64,000 nucleotides of DNA, taken from contig JAJEKV010000050.1 of assembly GCA_021234155.1 (NCBI GenBank), positions 9,145,109-9,209,108 on the forward strand, given 5' to 3'. Below the pieces are notes generated by a model. That model did not search any database, was not told the DNA's origin, and saw only the letters and a program-made list of their open reading frames with translations. A program made the position numbers and the translations under genes. Shown here piece after piece: positions 48,601-60,921 of the stretch. Position 1 is the first letter of the stretch, and each line of letters starts with the position of its first letter. Source of the stretch: Isoetes taiwanensis. Lineage: Eukaryota > Streptophyta > Lycopodiopsida > Isoetales > Isoetaceae.

Positions 48601-48779
48601 CAAAAGCCCTAAATCTACCCAAAAAAACAAGTTTAGATTCAAAAAGCGAGTTGGTTGATCCGTGCACATACCTTATGAAGCTTGTCTTACACTTAGAATA
48701 GACCCCAAAGTAGATCCGCGCCCGAAAATCGCCTCAAAAAGCGGCTCCTCCATAAGCTTTGCTTGCTTTCGAAAATAGC

Positions 48780-48920
48780 GGCCGGGATTGCTGTTTTCGA
48801 TTTAAATCCTGGTCGTCGTTTAACGGCGTCGTGGCGTCGTTAAGCGGCGACAAAAGCGTCGTTGAGCGGCGTTTGTAACAACGTTTTTTTTCTGACGACC
48901 AAAAATTTTTTTTTTTATAG
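48780..48920. repeat. Internal cluster of CACTA subterminal-type motifs
   Basis: GTCGTTTAACGGCGTCG, GCGTCGTTAAGCGGCG and GCGTCGTTGAGCGGCG occur within 60 bp, followed by a T-rich run. The same motif type marks the far side of the array (56450-56660). The array is therefore bracketed by subterminal-like blocks, which could mean a nested element or internal duplication of an end. Confidence 0.7.
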
Positions 48921-49242
48921 AATTTTTTTAAATAGTATAGAATGCATGGGTTTATTTAACATGGATGGGGTTTATTTGACTTGCTACACGGTTAAAGTTA
49001 TGAAATATACCACCATGAAAATGTTCAATGTTTTGTGGTACATCCGTTGAGCTATGAGGTATATAATACGATGATGATAACTAGTAATACCTTACCCTTA
49101 CGATAACTAATACCTTACCAATAGCTACGTGTTAGGTTAGGCTTATTCACGACGACATATATATATATATTTTTTAATTTTGTCCCACGCTATGAGAACT
49201 AATACCCTATCAACATGCGAAGATGTAGTTTATCTCAACATG
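48921..49242. other. AT-rich spacer inside the CACTA element
   Basis: No gene; a short (AT)n run lies near 49158-49170. Confidence 0.5.
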
Positions 49243-52200
49243 CTGTATGTTGGCGATGACTTAGGATGCTAGGTGACAAAAAATCAGGGAATTTAAGTCC
49301 GTACTATGCATTAATTCATTGAATTTCTGAATGTCTTGCTTTGCAAAAGCGGGCCTTGACTTCTAAGCGCCACAGCGGGAGGAGATGCAGGTCAAACTCC
49401 ATTCCGTCGGTTCCCCTTGCTTGGCGTTCTCAAGCGCATGTGATTGGCCGGGTCCCAAGTGGAAAAAGACCAAAACTTCGGCACCCAAAGCGCCAAACCA
49501 CGCTAGAACACACGGCAACTCATAGGGTTTACGTTTGGAGGCTCTATGCTTGTCATTTGACTAGGACCTTGCGTCGTGTCTTGGCGTAGGGGGTGTTGAC
49601 ACTTGAACCACGGACCCTAAAACCACCCGAGGCGGCTTGCCCCAAAAGTCCTCTCCCAAAGGCCACAGCGACGGACCCGGGCAACTTCCCTCTCGGGCAG
49701 GTGATCATCTCGCCAATGGACTCGGAGCGTCGACATTGCCCTAGGGACCAAGTTTTGTGGCCGAAGCCCACCCCTTCTCGAAGAAGCGCCAAACTATCTC
49801 ATGTGCAACACACTCGTAGTCAATTGGCCTAGGGAGGTGGGCTGGCGAATCTTTGCAATGTAGAGGCGTAAGTGTTTCTTTCTTTTGCAAAACTGGCCGT
49901 GTAACTTGGTCCCTAGGGTAATTTTGGCATTCCGGACGATGTGGCGAAGTCGGATCGGCATTTGAACCTCCCCAATGTCCGAGCGACAAAACACTTTGGT
50001 TTCTACATTTGTCGTAGGATCGGGGGCGCTTCAGCGGTTTGATATGTTCTCGGGACGGATGTTGGATTTTTTGGACCTTCGGACCAGGTTCACGGAACAA
50101 AGGATTCAGCGGTCGGATCACGGGGAGGCGAGATCGGGAGTGTGGTCTTTTAGCGTACAACCCGGGAATTTGCCGGAAAAGGCTGCCTCGGGGAAGCTTT
50201 GGGGCTCGCCTCACGGGGTTGGACTCTCCCCTCTAATGAGGGAGGCCTTGCAAGGTCCTGGCCTTGTTTGACTTGGGCAAGTGTGCATTAAATTTTTGCC
50301 CAACAACAAAGCTGCCGGACTGTTCTAGTGCAAACTATTTGATCTAAACCTTATCCAAAATTTTTGAAAGTTGGCTGTATGTTGGCGATGACTTAGGAAG
50401 CTAGCTGACAAAAAATCAGAATTTAAGTCCGTTACTATGCATTAATTACGAATTTACGAATGTCTTGCTCTTGCAAAAGCGGCCCTTGACTTCTAAGCGC
50501 CACAAGCGGGGAGTACAGGTCCAAACTCCATTCCGTCAGTTCCCCTTGCTTGGCGTTCTCAACTGCATGTGATCGGCCCGTCCCAAGTGCAAAGACCAAA
50601 ACTTCGGCACCCAAAGCGCAAACCACGCTAGAACACGGCAGCTCATAGGGTTTACGTTTGGAGGCTCTATTCTTGTCGGATTTGACTAGGACCTTGCCCG
50701 TGTCTTGATGTAGAGGGGGGTGTTGGCGCGAGCACGGACCCTAAAAACCACCGGAGGCGGCTTGCCCCAAATTCCTCTCCCAAAGGCCACGGCGGACGGG
50801 CAACTTCCCCTCTCCGGGCAGTGATCTGTCTCGCGCCAATGGACTCGAGCGTCGACATTGCCCTAGGGACCAAGTTTTGTGCGAGAAGCCCACCCCTTCT
50901 CGAAGAAGCGCCAAACTATCTCATGTGCAACACACTCGTAGTCAATTGGCCTAGGAGGTGGGCTCTTTGAATCTTTTGCAATGTAGGGCGTAAGTGTTTG
51001 TTTCTTTTGCAAAGCTGACCAGGTATAACTTGGTCCCTAGGGTAATTTTGGCATTCCGGACGATGTGGTGAAAGTCGGTTCGGCATTTGAACCTCGCAAT
51101 GTCCGAACGACAAAACACTTTGGTTTTCTGTTGTCGCCCGCGGGGCGCCAGCGGTTTGATATGTTCTCGGATGGATGTTGGATTTTTGGACCTTCTCGGA
51201 CCAGGTTCCTGGAACAAAGGATTCAACGGTGGGATACGAGGCCGAGATGGGAGTGTGGTCTTTTAGCGTACGCCCCCGGCGGAGTCTTTGCCAGGAAAAG
51301 GCTGCCTCGGGAAGCTTTTGGGGCTCGCCTCCTGGGGTTGGACTCTCCCCTCTAATGAGGGAGGCCTTGCAAGTCCTGGCCTTGTTTGACTTGGGCAAGT
51401 GTGCCATTTCGGCTGCCCAACAACAGGCTGCCCCGGTTGTTCTAGTGCAAACTATTTGATCTAAACCTTATCAAAATTTTTGAAAGTTGGCTGTATGTTG
51501 GCGATGACTTAGGAAGCTAGGCTGACAAAAATCAGAATTTAAGTCCGTACTATGCATTAATTACGAATTTCTGAATGTCTTGCCCTCTTGCAAAAGCGAC
51601 CCTTGACTTCTAAGCGCCACAGCGGGGGAGATGCTGAGGTCAAACTCCATTCCGTCGGTTCCCCTTGCTTGGCGTTCTCAACTGCATGTGATTGGGCCCC
51701 GTCCCAAGTGCAAAAGACCAAAACTTCGGCACCCAAAAGCGCAAACCCTGCTAGAACACGGCAACTCATAGGGTTTACGTTCGGAGGCTCTATCCTTGTC
51801 GGTTGACTAGGACCTTGCTTGCCGTGTCTTGATGTAGAGGGTGGGTGTTGGCCTTGAGCACGGACCCTAAAACCACCGGAAGCGGCTTGCCCCAAAATTC
51901 CTCTCCCAAAGGCCCTGGCGGCCGGACGGGCAACTTCCCCCTCTCGGGAACCGTGATCTGTCTCGCCAATGGACTCGAAGCGTCGACATTGCCCTAGGGA
52001 CCAAGTTTTTGGCCAGAAGCCCACCCCTTCTCGAAGAAGCGCCAAACTATCTCATGTGCAACACACTCGTAGTCAATTGGCCTAGGAGGTGGGCTGGCGA
52101 ATCTTGCAATGTAGGGCGTAAGTGTTTCTTTCTTTTGCAAAACTGCCAGGTATAACTTGGTCCCTAGGGTAATTTTGGCATTCGGACGATGTGGTGAAGT

Positions 52201-55200
52201 CGGATCGGCATTTGAACCTCGCAATGTCCGACGACAAAACACTTTGGTTTTCTTTTGTCGCCCAGCGGGGCGCTTGGCGGTTTGATATGTTCTCCCGGAC
52301 GGATGTTGGATTTTTGGACCTTCTCGGACCAGGTTCACGGAACAAAGGATTCAGCGATTGGGATCACGAGGCAAGAGATCGGGAGTGTGGTCTTTAGCGT
52401 ACAACCCCGGCGGAGGAATTTGCCGGAAAGGCTGCCTCGGGGAAGCTTTTGGGGCTCGCCTCACGGGGTTGGACTCTCCCCTCTAATGAGGGAGGCCTTG
52501 CAAGGTCTGGCCTTGTTTGACTTGAGCAAGTGTGCATTTCGGTGCGCCCAACAGCAGGCTTGCCGGGGCCTGTTCTAGTGCAAACTATTTGATCTAAACC
52601 TTATCCAAAATTTTTGAAAGTTGGCTGTATGTTGGCGATGACTTAGGATGCTAGCTGACAAAAAATCAAATTTAAGTCCGTACTATGCATTAATTTACAA
52701 TTCTGAATGTCTTGCTCTTGCAAAAGCGGCCCTTGACTTCTAAGCGCCACAGCGGGAGGTCTGAGGTCCAAACTCCATTCCGTCGGTTCCCCTTGCCCAG
52801 CGTTCTCAAGCGCATGTGATTGGCCCGTCCCAAGTGCAAAGACCAAAACTTCGGCACCCAAAGCGCAAACCACGCTAGAACACGGCAGCTCATAGGGTTT
52901 TACGTTTGGGAGGCTCTATTCTTGTCGGTTGACTAGGACCTTTAGCTGTAGGTGTCTTGATGTAGAGGGGGTGTTGGCCGAGCCACGGACCCTAAAACCA
53001 CCGGAGGCGGCTTGCCCCAAAATTCCTCTCCCAAAGGCCACGGCGGCGGGGCGGGCAACTTCCCCTCTCGGGCCGTGATGCTGTCTACGCCAATGGACTC
53101 GAGCGTCGACATTGCCCTAGGGACCAAGTTTTGTGGCGAAGCCCACCCCTTCTCGAAGAAGCGCCAAACTATCTCATGTGCAACACTTTCGTAGTCAATT
53201 GGCCTAGGAGGTGGCTGGCGAATCTTTGCAATGTAGGCGTAAGTGTTTTCTTTCTTTTGCAAAACTGGCCAGGTATAACTTGGTCCCTAGGGTAATTTTG
53301 GCATTAGGACGATGTGGTGAAGTCGGTTCGGCATTTGAACCTCGCAATGTCGAGCGACAAAACACTTTGGTTTCTGTTGTCGCCCTTGGGGCGCGCCAGC
53401 GGTTTGATATGTTCTCCGGATGGATGTTGGATTTTTGGACCTTCGGACCAGGTTCACGGAACAAAAGATTCAGCGGTGGGATCTGAGGGCGAGATCGGGG
53501 AGTGTGGTCTTTAGCGTCGCCCGGTGGGCGCTGCCGGGAAAAGGCTGCCTCGGGAAGCTTTTTGGGGCTCGCCTCACGGGGTTGGACTCTCCCCTCTAAT
53601 GAGGAGGCCTTGCAAGGTCTGGCCTTGTTTGACTTGGAGCAAGTGTGCCCATTTCGGTTTTTGCCCAACAACAGGCTGCCGTTTGTTCTAGTGCAAACTA
53701 TTTGATCTAAACCTTATCCAAAATTTTTGAAAGTTGGCCTGTATGTTGGCGATGACTTAGGAAGCTAGCTGACAAAAATCAAATTTAAGTCCATTACTAT
53801 GCATTAATTACGAATTCACGAATGTCTTGCCTTGCAAAAGCGGCCCTTGACTTCTAAGCGCCAGCGGGAGAGATGCAGGTCCAAACTCCATTCCGTCGGT
53901 TCCCCTTGCTTGGCGTTCTCAAGCTGCATGTGATCATTACGTCCCAAGTGCAAAGACCAAAACTTCGGCACCCAAAGCGCAAACCACCTGCTAGAACACG
54001 GCAGCTCATAGGGTTTACGTTTGAACTCTATCCTTGTCGATTTGACTAGGACCTTTGCCGTGTCTTGATGTAGAGGGTGGGTGTTGGCGCGAGAACCACG
54101 GACCTAAAACCACCCGAGGCGACTTGCCCCAAAATTCCTCTCCCAAAAGGCCCTGGCGGCCGGGACGGGCAACTTCCCCTCTCGGGAACCGTGATCATCT
54201 CTGCGCCAATGGACTCGAGCGTCGACATTGCCCTAGGGACCAAGTTTTGTGGCGAAGCCCACCCCTTCTCGAAGAAGCGCCAAACTATCTAATGTGCAAC
54301 ACACTCGTAGTCAATTGGCCTAGGAGGTGGGCTGCTTTGAATCTTTTGCAATGTAGGGGCGTAAGTGTTTGTTTCTTTTGCAAAACTGGCCAGGTATAAC
54401 TTGGTCCCTAGGGTAATTTTGGCATTCGGGACGATGTGGTGAAATTCGGATCGGCATTTGAACCTCGCAATGTCGAGCGACAAAACACTTTGGTTTCTCT
54501 TTGTCGCCCTTGGGGGCGCCCAGCGGTTTGATATGTTCTCCGGATGGATGTTGGATTTTTTGGACCTTCTCGGACCAGGTTCACGGAACAAAGGATTCAG
54601 CGGTCGGATCACGGGGCCGAGATCGGGAGTGTGGTCTTTAAGCGTACACCCCGGCGGGCTGCCGAGAAAAGGCTACCTCGGGAAGCTTTGGGGGGCTCGC
54701 CTCACGGGGTTCGGACTCTCCCCTCTAATGAGGAGGCCTTGCAAGGTCTGGCCTTGTTTGACTTGGGCAAGTGTGCCGGCTTCGGCTGCCCAACAACGAG
54801 CTTCGGGGACTGTTCTAGTGCAAACTATTTGATCTAAACCATATCCAAAATTTTTGAAAGTTGGCTGTATGTTGGCGATGACTTAGGAAGCTAGCTGACA
54901 AAAATCAGAATTTAAGTCCGTACTATGCATTAATTACGAATTCTGAATGTCTTACTCTTTGCAAAAGCGGGCCTTGACTTCTAAGCGCCACAGCGGAGTC
55001 TGGTCCAAACTCCATTCGTCGGTTCCCCTTGCTTGGCGTTCTCAGCTGCATGTGATTGGCCCGTCCCAAGTGCAAAAGACCAAAACTTCGGCACCCAAAA
55101 GCGCAAACCTGCTAGAACACGGCAACTCATAGGGGTTTACGTTTGGAGGGAAACTCTATCCTTGTCAGATTTGACTAGGACCTTCTGACCCGTGTCTTGA

Positions 55201-56440
55201 TGTAGAGGGTGGGTGTTGGCCGAACCACGGACCCTAAAACCACCGGGCGGCGGCTTGCCCCAAAATTCCTCTCCGAAGGCCACAGCGGCGGACGGGCACC
55301 TTCCCCTCTCGGAGCCGTGATGCATCTGCGCCAATGGACTCGAGCGTCGACATTGCCCTAGGGACCAAGTTTTGTGGCGAAGCCCACCCCTTTCGAAGAA
55401 GCGCCAAACTATCTAATGTGCAACACACTCGTAGTCAATTGGCCTAGGAGGTGGGCTGCTGAATCTTTGCAATGTAGGCGTAAGTGTTTGTTTCTTTTGC
55501 AAAGCGGCCCAGGTATAACTTGGTCCCTAGGGTAATTTTGGCATTCGGACGATGTGGCGAAGTCGGATCGGCATTTGAACCTCGCAATGTCCGAGCGACA
55601 AAACACTTTGGTTTCTCTGTTTGTCGCCCTTGCGGGGCAACCAGCGGTTTGATATATTCTCGGGATGGATGTTGGATTTTTGGACCTTCTCGGACCAGGT
55701 TCACGGAACAAAGGATTCAGCGGTCGGATACGGGGAACCGAGATCCGGGAGTGTGGTCTTTAGCGTCGCCCCGTGGCTGGCCGAGAAAAAGCTGCCTCGG
55801 GGAAGCTTTTGGGGCTCGCCTCACGGGGTTCGGACTCTCCCCTCTAATGAGGAGGCCTTGCAAGGTCCTGGCCTTGTTTGACTTGGGCAAGTGTGTGCGG
55901 CTCGGCTGCCCAACAACGGGGGCTTCCGGACCCGTTCTAGTGCAAACTATTTGATCTAAACCATATCTAAACCTTATCCAAAAAAAACTTCGGCACCCAA
56001 AGCGCCAAAGCGGGCCTGCTGGGGTCACGGCAACTCATAGGGTTCCCGTTTGACTTCGGCACCCAAAGCTCTATCCTTGTCGCTCGACTAGGACCTTGTC
56101 GGTTGACTAGGACCGTGTGTCTTGGCGTAGGGGGTGTTGGCCTTGAGCCACGGACCCTAAAAACCCACGAAGGCGGCTTGCCCCAAAGTCCCTCTCGGGA
56201 ACCGTGATTCGGCTCTGCCAATGGGCCTTGAGCGTCGACATTGCCCTAGGGACCAAGTTTTGTGGCGAGAAGGCCACCCCCTTCTCGAAGCGCCAAACTA
56301 TCTCATGTGCAACACACTCATAGTCAATTGGCCTAGGAGGTGGGTTTTGTTGAATCTTGCAATGTGGGGGCGTAAGTGTTTGTTTTTTTTGCAAAACTGG
56401 CCCACTTGGTGTAACTTAGTCCATAGGGTAATTTTGGCAT
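49243..56440. repeat. Tandem array of about 1.1-kb units inside the CACTA element
   Basis: The landmark CTGTATGTTGGCGATGACTT recurs at 49243, 50375, 51491, 52625, 53739 and 54865, giving periods of 1,114-1,134 bp. A sixth full unit ends near 55978 and a rearranged partial unit follows to about 56440. Units are roughly 50-55% GC, unlike the AT-rich flanks. Each contains AGCGCCAAACTATCT, CTTGGTCCCTAGGGTAATTT and CGACAAAACACTTTGG. Many ORFs appear on both strands, but they shift frame from unit to unit, so I find no conserved coding frame. Differences between units again cluster at CAG/CTG (for example CAGCTGCATG, CAAGCGCATG, CAACTGCATG). Confidence 0.9.
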
Positions 56441-57163
56441 TTCAAGCGATAGCGACGTCGATTATTAAATTTTTTTTTTTTCGCCGGATGTTTTTTTTTT
56501 TCCGGGTTCTGGGAAAAAAAATTGGCGTCGTTAAGCGGCGTTTGTGGTCTTTCTGGCGTGACAATGGCGGGCGGGACGATGCCCGACCCGCCTTGCAAAG
56601 TCTGGCCTTGTTTGACTTGGGCAAGTGTGCCCCGTCCGGATATTCGGGGGCGTCGTTTAACGGCGTCATGTCATAAATGGCGGGACACTTTGGCGTGCGA
56701 TGTCTTGGCATGTCGGACCAAAAACCACGGGCGGCTTGCCCCAGTCCGAGGAACCGTGATTTTTTTGAGCGTCGTTCAGCGGCGTCATGTCGGCGATGGC
56801 AAAGAACAACGGTGGCGTGCCGGCTGGCATGTCGACAAACCCGGTAGTGCTTGGCCGGATGTGCCGCGATCGGCGTCGATTATTAAATTTTTTTTTTCCG
56901 CGTGAAGCGTCGTTCAGCGGCGTTCGGTGGCGACAATGTTTTTTCTGTGAGCACCCCGGTTTAGCGGCGACACTTTACCATGCCAGGCCAATCCGACCCG
57001 TCATCCTCACGTGAAGCGTCGTTGAGCGGCGTGAAGCGGCGTTGCCATGCGTCGTTGAGCAACGATATAGCGTCGTTCGATGTTTGCGGCGTTGAGCGAC
57101 CGTCGTTGTTGACGGCGTCCGTGGATTCGTGACGTCGTTGAACGTCGACTATCCCTTGTAGTG
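56441..57163. repeat. 3' subterminal repeat region of the CACTA element
   Basis: Contains many GCGTCGTTNAGCGGCG copies (56526, 56652, 56770, 56908, 57016, 57048 and others) and two copies of GTCGATTATTAAATTTTTTT (about 56457 and 56876). It ends GTCGTTGAACGTCGACTATC before the terminal CCTTGTAGTG. Confidence 0.85.
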
Positions 57164-57166
57164 TAG

Positions 57167-57750
57167 GTCTTTATGACCTTGACAACAAATGAATCGAAAT
57201 TATTAGTCAGATATTTGGCGACTTGAGCAAATGTCCCTTGATCCGACATCTATTTCAACATATGCACGCAAAAATAATGAAGGCTTTGCTCATGCTAAAT
57301 GCAACAAAAATCCCATACGCTTGTTTGACCTTGAATTTTGTAAAATATCCCATAATAACTATAATAAGCTCTCCTAAATCATCTTTTAAAATCGAAAAAT
57401 CCTCGGGATCAATGCAAATGGCTCTACACTTTTTCAAGCCATCCAACGGCAAACATCAATATATGGAGAGCATACCCTCCTCTAGCAGTGACTGCAACAA
57501 CAATATTTGGCAATGTTTCCGTTCACAAAATGAGCATAGAAGCTGCATATGCGGGGGAAAAAGTTAAGCATATCGGCAAGGCCACATGATGCAAAGTATC
57601 TATAAGATACCATGAAAGCGGATCAAACATGAGAAGAGTAGGACAAAAGATCGTAAAACATATCTAGAGCGAGCAAGATGGCGATAGAACAATATTGGAA
57701 CAATGGTATTAAGAAATGACACGAAAGATGTTTTGAATCATTTTAGAAAA
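57167..57750 (-). pseudogene. Exon-like segment of unknown gene, copy B, frame-broken
   Basis: Equivalent of 13458-14048. The DPEDFSILKDDLG segment is still readable on the minus strand (57255-57452), but the frame shifts where CAG/CTG or homopolymers differ from copy A. Function unknown. Confidence 0.35.
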
Positions 57751-58118
57751 CTTGATATGTGTAAGAAATTAGGGCAGCTCCATCCTACGGGACATGCCAA
57801 ACCATTGCGAGAAACCCTAGCTGTGAATCTGAGAACTTCAAATAAACTTAACATCTTGACTCGTGATAGACCAAATGCTTGTTGACATTTTGTCAATACC
57901 AACAATTTCTTTTCGCATACGATTGTGGAAGAAATTTCTTTCTTTACTTGATATGTGGAAGAAATTAGGGCAGCTCCATCCTTTACGGGACATGCCAAAC
58001 ACATTTGCGAAACCCTAGCGTAGATACAAAACTTCAAATAAACTTAACATCTTTGACTCGTGATGACCAATAATGCTTGTTGACATTTTGTCAATACCAA
58101 CAATTTCTTTTCGCATCG
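57751..58118. repeat. 196-bp tandem duplication, only in copy B
   Basis: CTTGATATGTGKAAGAAATTAGGG starts at 57751 and again at 57947. Both units run through CAGCTCCATCC, AACTTCAAATAAACTTAACA and TTTTGTCAATACCAACAATTTC. Copy A has one unit (about 14048-14220). Confidence 0.85.
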
Positions 58119-58289
58119 GTGTCGGGATCGATTGCTGAGCTGCTCTACCAGCGACTCTCAATTTCTTTGGCCTTCAAGCGAGGCTTTGATACCCAAAGGC
58201 GTCAAAATTGGTTTCAAAATCCATTATCTGAGGGGAGTTTTTGCCACCCTTGAGCTTGAGATAGCATACCCCATACATGGTGAATCCCC

Positions 58290-58530
58290 TTGCGATACCA
58301 TGTTAGAAACTAAAAATATACAAAAATTTGTATTGATGAGAGTTAATCCAAATAGCTTTGGATTGTGGCTTTACATAGTGAGTGAAGAGATGCCAATTGC
58401 ATCTCTTCATAAATGGACACATTCCACATCTCTTCATAGATGGACACATTCCACATCATCATGTCCCTTGGAATGGATTTTGATGGGTCCAAGCACAATA
58501 TGATTTGTGTTTGTTTAGGGAGATTAAGCG
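58290..58530 (-). mobile_element. LTR fragment with primer site, copy B
   Basis: Same as 14402-14640. The LTR end is at 58301 and the primer site reads TGGTATCGCA (A of CAG missing). The 28-bp tandem repeat is present at about 58396-58457. Confidence 0.55.
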
Positions 58531-58645
58531 AGGTCTCTGTCCAGAGCATATGCTTCACAATAAACTTTGTGGGTGACAAAGGAGATCCAAGGGGCTTCTT
58601 GGCTAGCGGTGATACCCTCAAAATTGTTGTCCTTGACAAGTGTTG

Positions 58646-60921
58646 CTATCTCGACCATTGATTATAACCAAAATTAACCCAAAATTTTTTGGTCACATTA
58701 ACCCACATCCGCTTTGAGATATACGGGTTCCGATCACGTGATACGATTGACAAGTCTTTGGCTAGGTGATAGCATAGTGATACCCTTAAAATTGTTGTCC
58801 TTGACAAGTGTTGCTATCTCGACCATTGATGTTAAACCTTGGAAGATAAAAACCTTGGAGCGTGGAACATCGCTTTCAAATATACGGGAAGGAATCAAAA
58901 TTGATCGAATAAATCCCTCGCCTCTCAATTGATTCTATTGAAAGCTCTAATAATGATAGAGCAATCGAAAACCGCCGGGCGTTTTTTGAACTGCTTCGGG
59001 ATCACGAACAACGTTTTCAATTTATATAGCTGGACATAAAGCCATTGAAGATTGGGTATACCTTAAGAAAATCCGATAAATATTCAGTTTTGGCGCCATT
59101 TGTTGCATTCGAATTTGTTTCATCGATGGCATATATAAGCCAAGCATAAGATTCAACTTTTGTCCTTCATCTAGTAGCCCGTTTAAATGGTGAAAGTACT
59201 TTCTACGCTTCTTTGTAAACCCAATCTCTTCGGGGTTACCAAGTTCACCTGCTTGTCAAGGCATAATGCAAAGGAATCGTCAACTACTGATAATATCATC
59301 AAAGCGAAGAATTTTTGCCGCAGGCGAGGCAGAGGAGAATCTGAAGCCTCATACCGAGGGCATGGACAGAACTTTGCATTTGTTCAATCTACTTAGGGAG
59401 TCAATTGGGATTTTAACTTTCTTTGTTTCATCAATTGAAATCTGCATCTCACTTTCCTCAACCAAAAGCTTTTCCTTGATAATCCACAATTCCTCGCATA
59501 TATGCGCAAATGTGGGTCGATCATTAGCATCGTCCTCCCAACAATCGAGTAACATATCCTTTAGTGCACTTTGGAGCGTCCTTTTCCACCGGTTTCTTTT
59601 TGGTCCATCTTGTACTGCTTCATTTTCATTTTGTCAAATGACCTTATGTGGTCCAAAGCGTTCTCGATAGGATTTGAGAGCACACCATGGCAAAACTATA
59701 TACATCTATTTTCATGTTGTAGTTGCTCAATCCTTTTAACATACGGAGCCATGTATAGAAGTGTGCTGTCATCTTGGTATTTGAACACGTGGCAAAGTCG
59801 ATTTTTGAAATACCAAAGTCATTAGCTTTATAAGGAGACTATCATCATCTGTTTTCTTTACTAAGATATTAGAAGGCTTCATATCTCTATAAATCACTTT
59901 GCTATCATGTAGATGCTTCATGCCTTTTGCAATTTGCAATATGATATCGATTGACTTTAGAAGAGGTATTATTTCTTTTTTTTATAAAGACTCCCAAATC
60001 GTGCTCATGAGCTCTAAAACAAGGCATTTTTTGTAGTTGTTGTGATCCCAAGATCATCATGGCTAAAAGTATCCTTCTTCTCACATTGGCCTAGTAATTG
60101 CACAATGTGTGAGATGAATCGATGGCCATCATTTTCACGAATACGCCGACTTCATTTTCAAAAGCACCTTGTCTTGGCTTGCCGACTCTTTTCACGACCA
60201 CGGGAATTTCACACCAAGATGCTTTTCGACTTCTCCAAAGCTTCCTTTTCCCAATTTCTGACCAAAGGATAGATCCTTACAATCAATGCAACAAATTCTG
60301 CTTCTATTCTTGGGATTAAACTATTAAGAACAAATTCTCGGAGAGATTCTTAAATCTATGGAGCGATTTTAAGCTCTTTAGCAATGCAAGCTTGTCTTGC
60401 TCCCAAACCATCTAAGGGTTGTTTGCAAAGCTCTGCGATCAACCTCTACCTTATATTTTATCGATCCATCAATTACGCTTTTAACTCTAGTTTGGCCTCT
60501 TCAAAGTTGGAATTATTGCAAAGTTTAGATCTTAGGATGTGTTGTGAGATTAAGCGGTTAATCATTTGGCGGCATCTCCTTGTGTCATCAATTATTTCCG
60601 CGAAATTGACCAAAAAGTGCCCACAATCATGAAAAACTCACTGCTTGAAGGGTTATGCTGCCTTGAGCTGAAGCGATCTTCATGCCATTTTGCAATAGTT
60701 TAAGCACCTCCATTCTCTTTGTCGCGGTGACTGCGAGACCGAGTCTTTGTAGTGCGCAAAGGGCCGATCCATTGCTCAACATCTTTGGGCCCTTTGAATA
60801 AAGCGGGATTTGAGCACAAGGCATTGGTTTCTATAAATTAAATCGCTCTTGCTTAGAGGGTGTCGATGTTGGAAGGCAAGGCCATCAATTCTTTCGCCCA
60901 TTCATAATGTTGGTAGGCCAT
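58646..60921 (-). pseudogene. Protein kinase, copy B, frame-broken
   Basis: Co-linear with the intact kinase at 14755-17049, starting from the ATG at 60919-60921. It is interrupted by many 1-3 base changes. Typical examples read against copy A are CTGCAGTCAACC to CTGCGATCAACC, TTATCTGATCC to TTATCGATCC and AATTCTGCTTT to AATTACGCTTT. A second set is AACG to AGCG. The catalytic-loop and DFG segments survive in pieces. The error type is not what relaxed selection or cytosine deamination gives. The gene may be intact in the real genome. It has the type B 5' flank, unlike copy A. Confidence 0.8.

Larger units (their letters stand above)
47258..57166. mobile_element. Non-autonomous CACTA (En/Spm-type) transposon with TAG target duplication
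   Basis: The element is 47261-57163 (9,903 bp). It starts CACTACAAAAAAATTG and ends CCCTTGTAGTG, the inverse of CACTACAAGGG. It is flanked by TAG on both sides (47258-47260, 57164-57166). Copy A shows the unoccupied site GGCTAGGTCTTT with a single TAG, proving a precise insertion. Both ends are packed with GTCGTT(G/A)A(A/G)CGGCG-type subterminal motifs, the expected kind of transposase-binding repeats. I see no TNPD-like transposase or TNPA-like binding protein ORF, so it is probably mobilised in trans. Most of the interior is a GC-rich tandem array of about 1.1-kb units. Confidence 0.93.

Noticed and set aside
48323-48669. Leu/Ser/Phe-rich minus-strand ORFs as a membrane protein
   Set aside because: They are the antisense reading of a GAA/GAG low-complexity tract.
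49243-56440. Many ORFs of 60-160 codons in the CACTA array as genes
   Set aside because: They change frame from unit to unit and occur on both strands without a shared protein; they reflect GC-rich composition and indels.
58646-60921. Kinase copy B as a naturally decayed pseudogene
   Set aside because: Changes cluster at CAG/CTG and AACG rather than being spread or deamination-like; sequencing error is more likely, so the state is left open.
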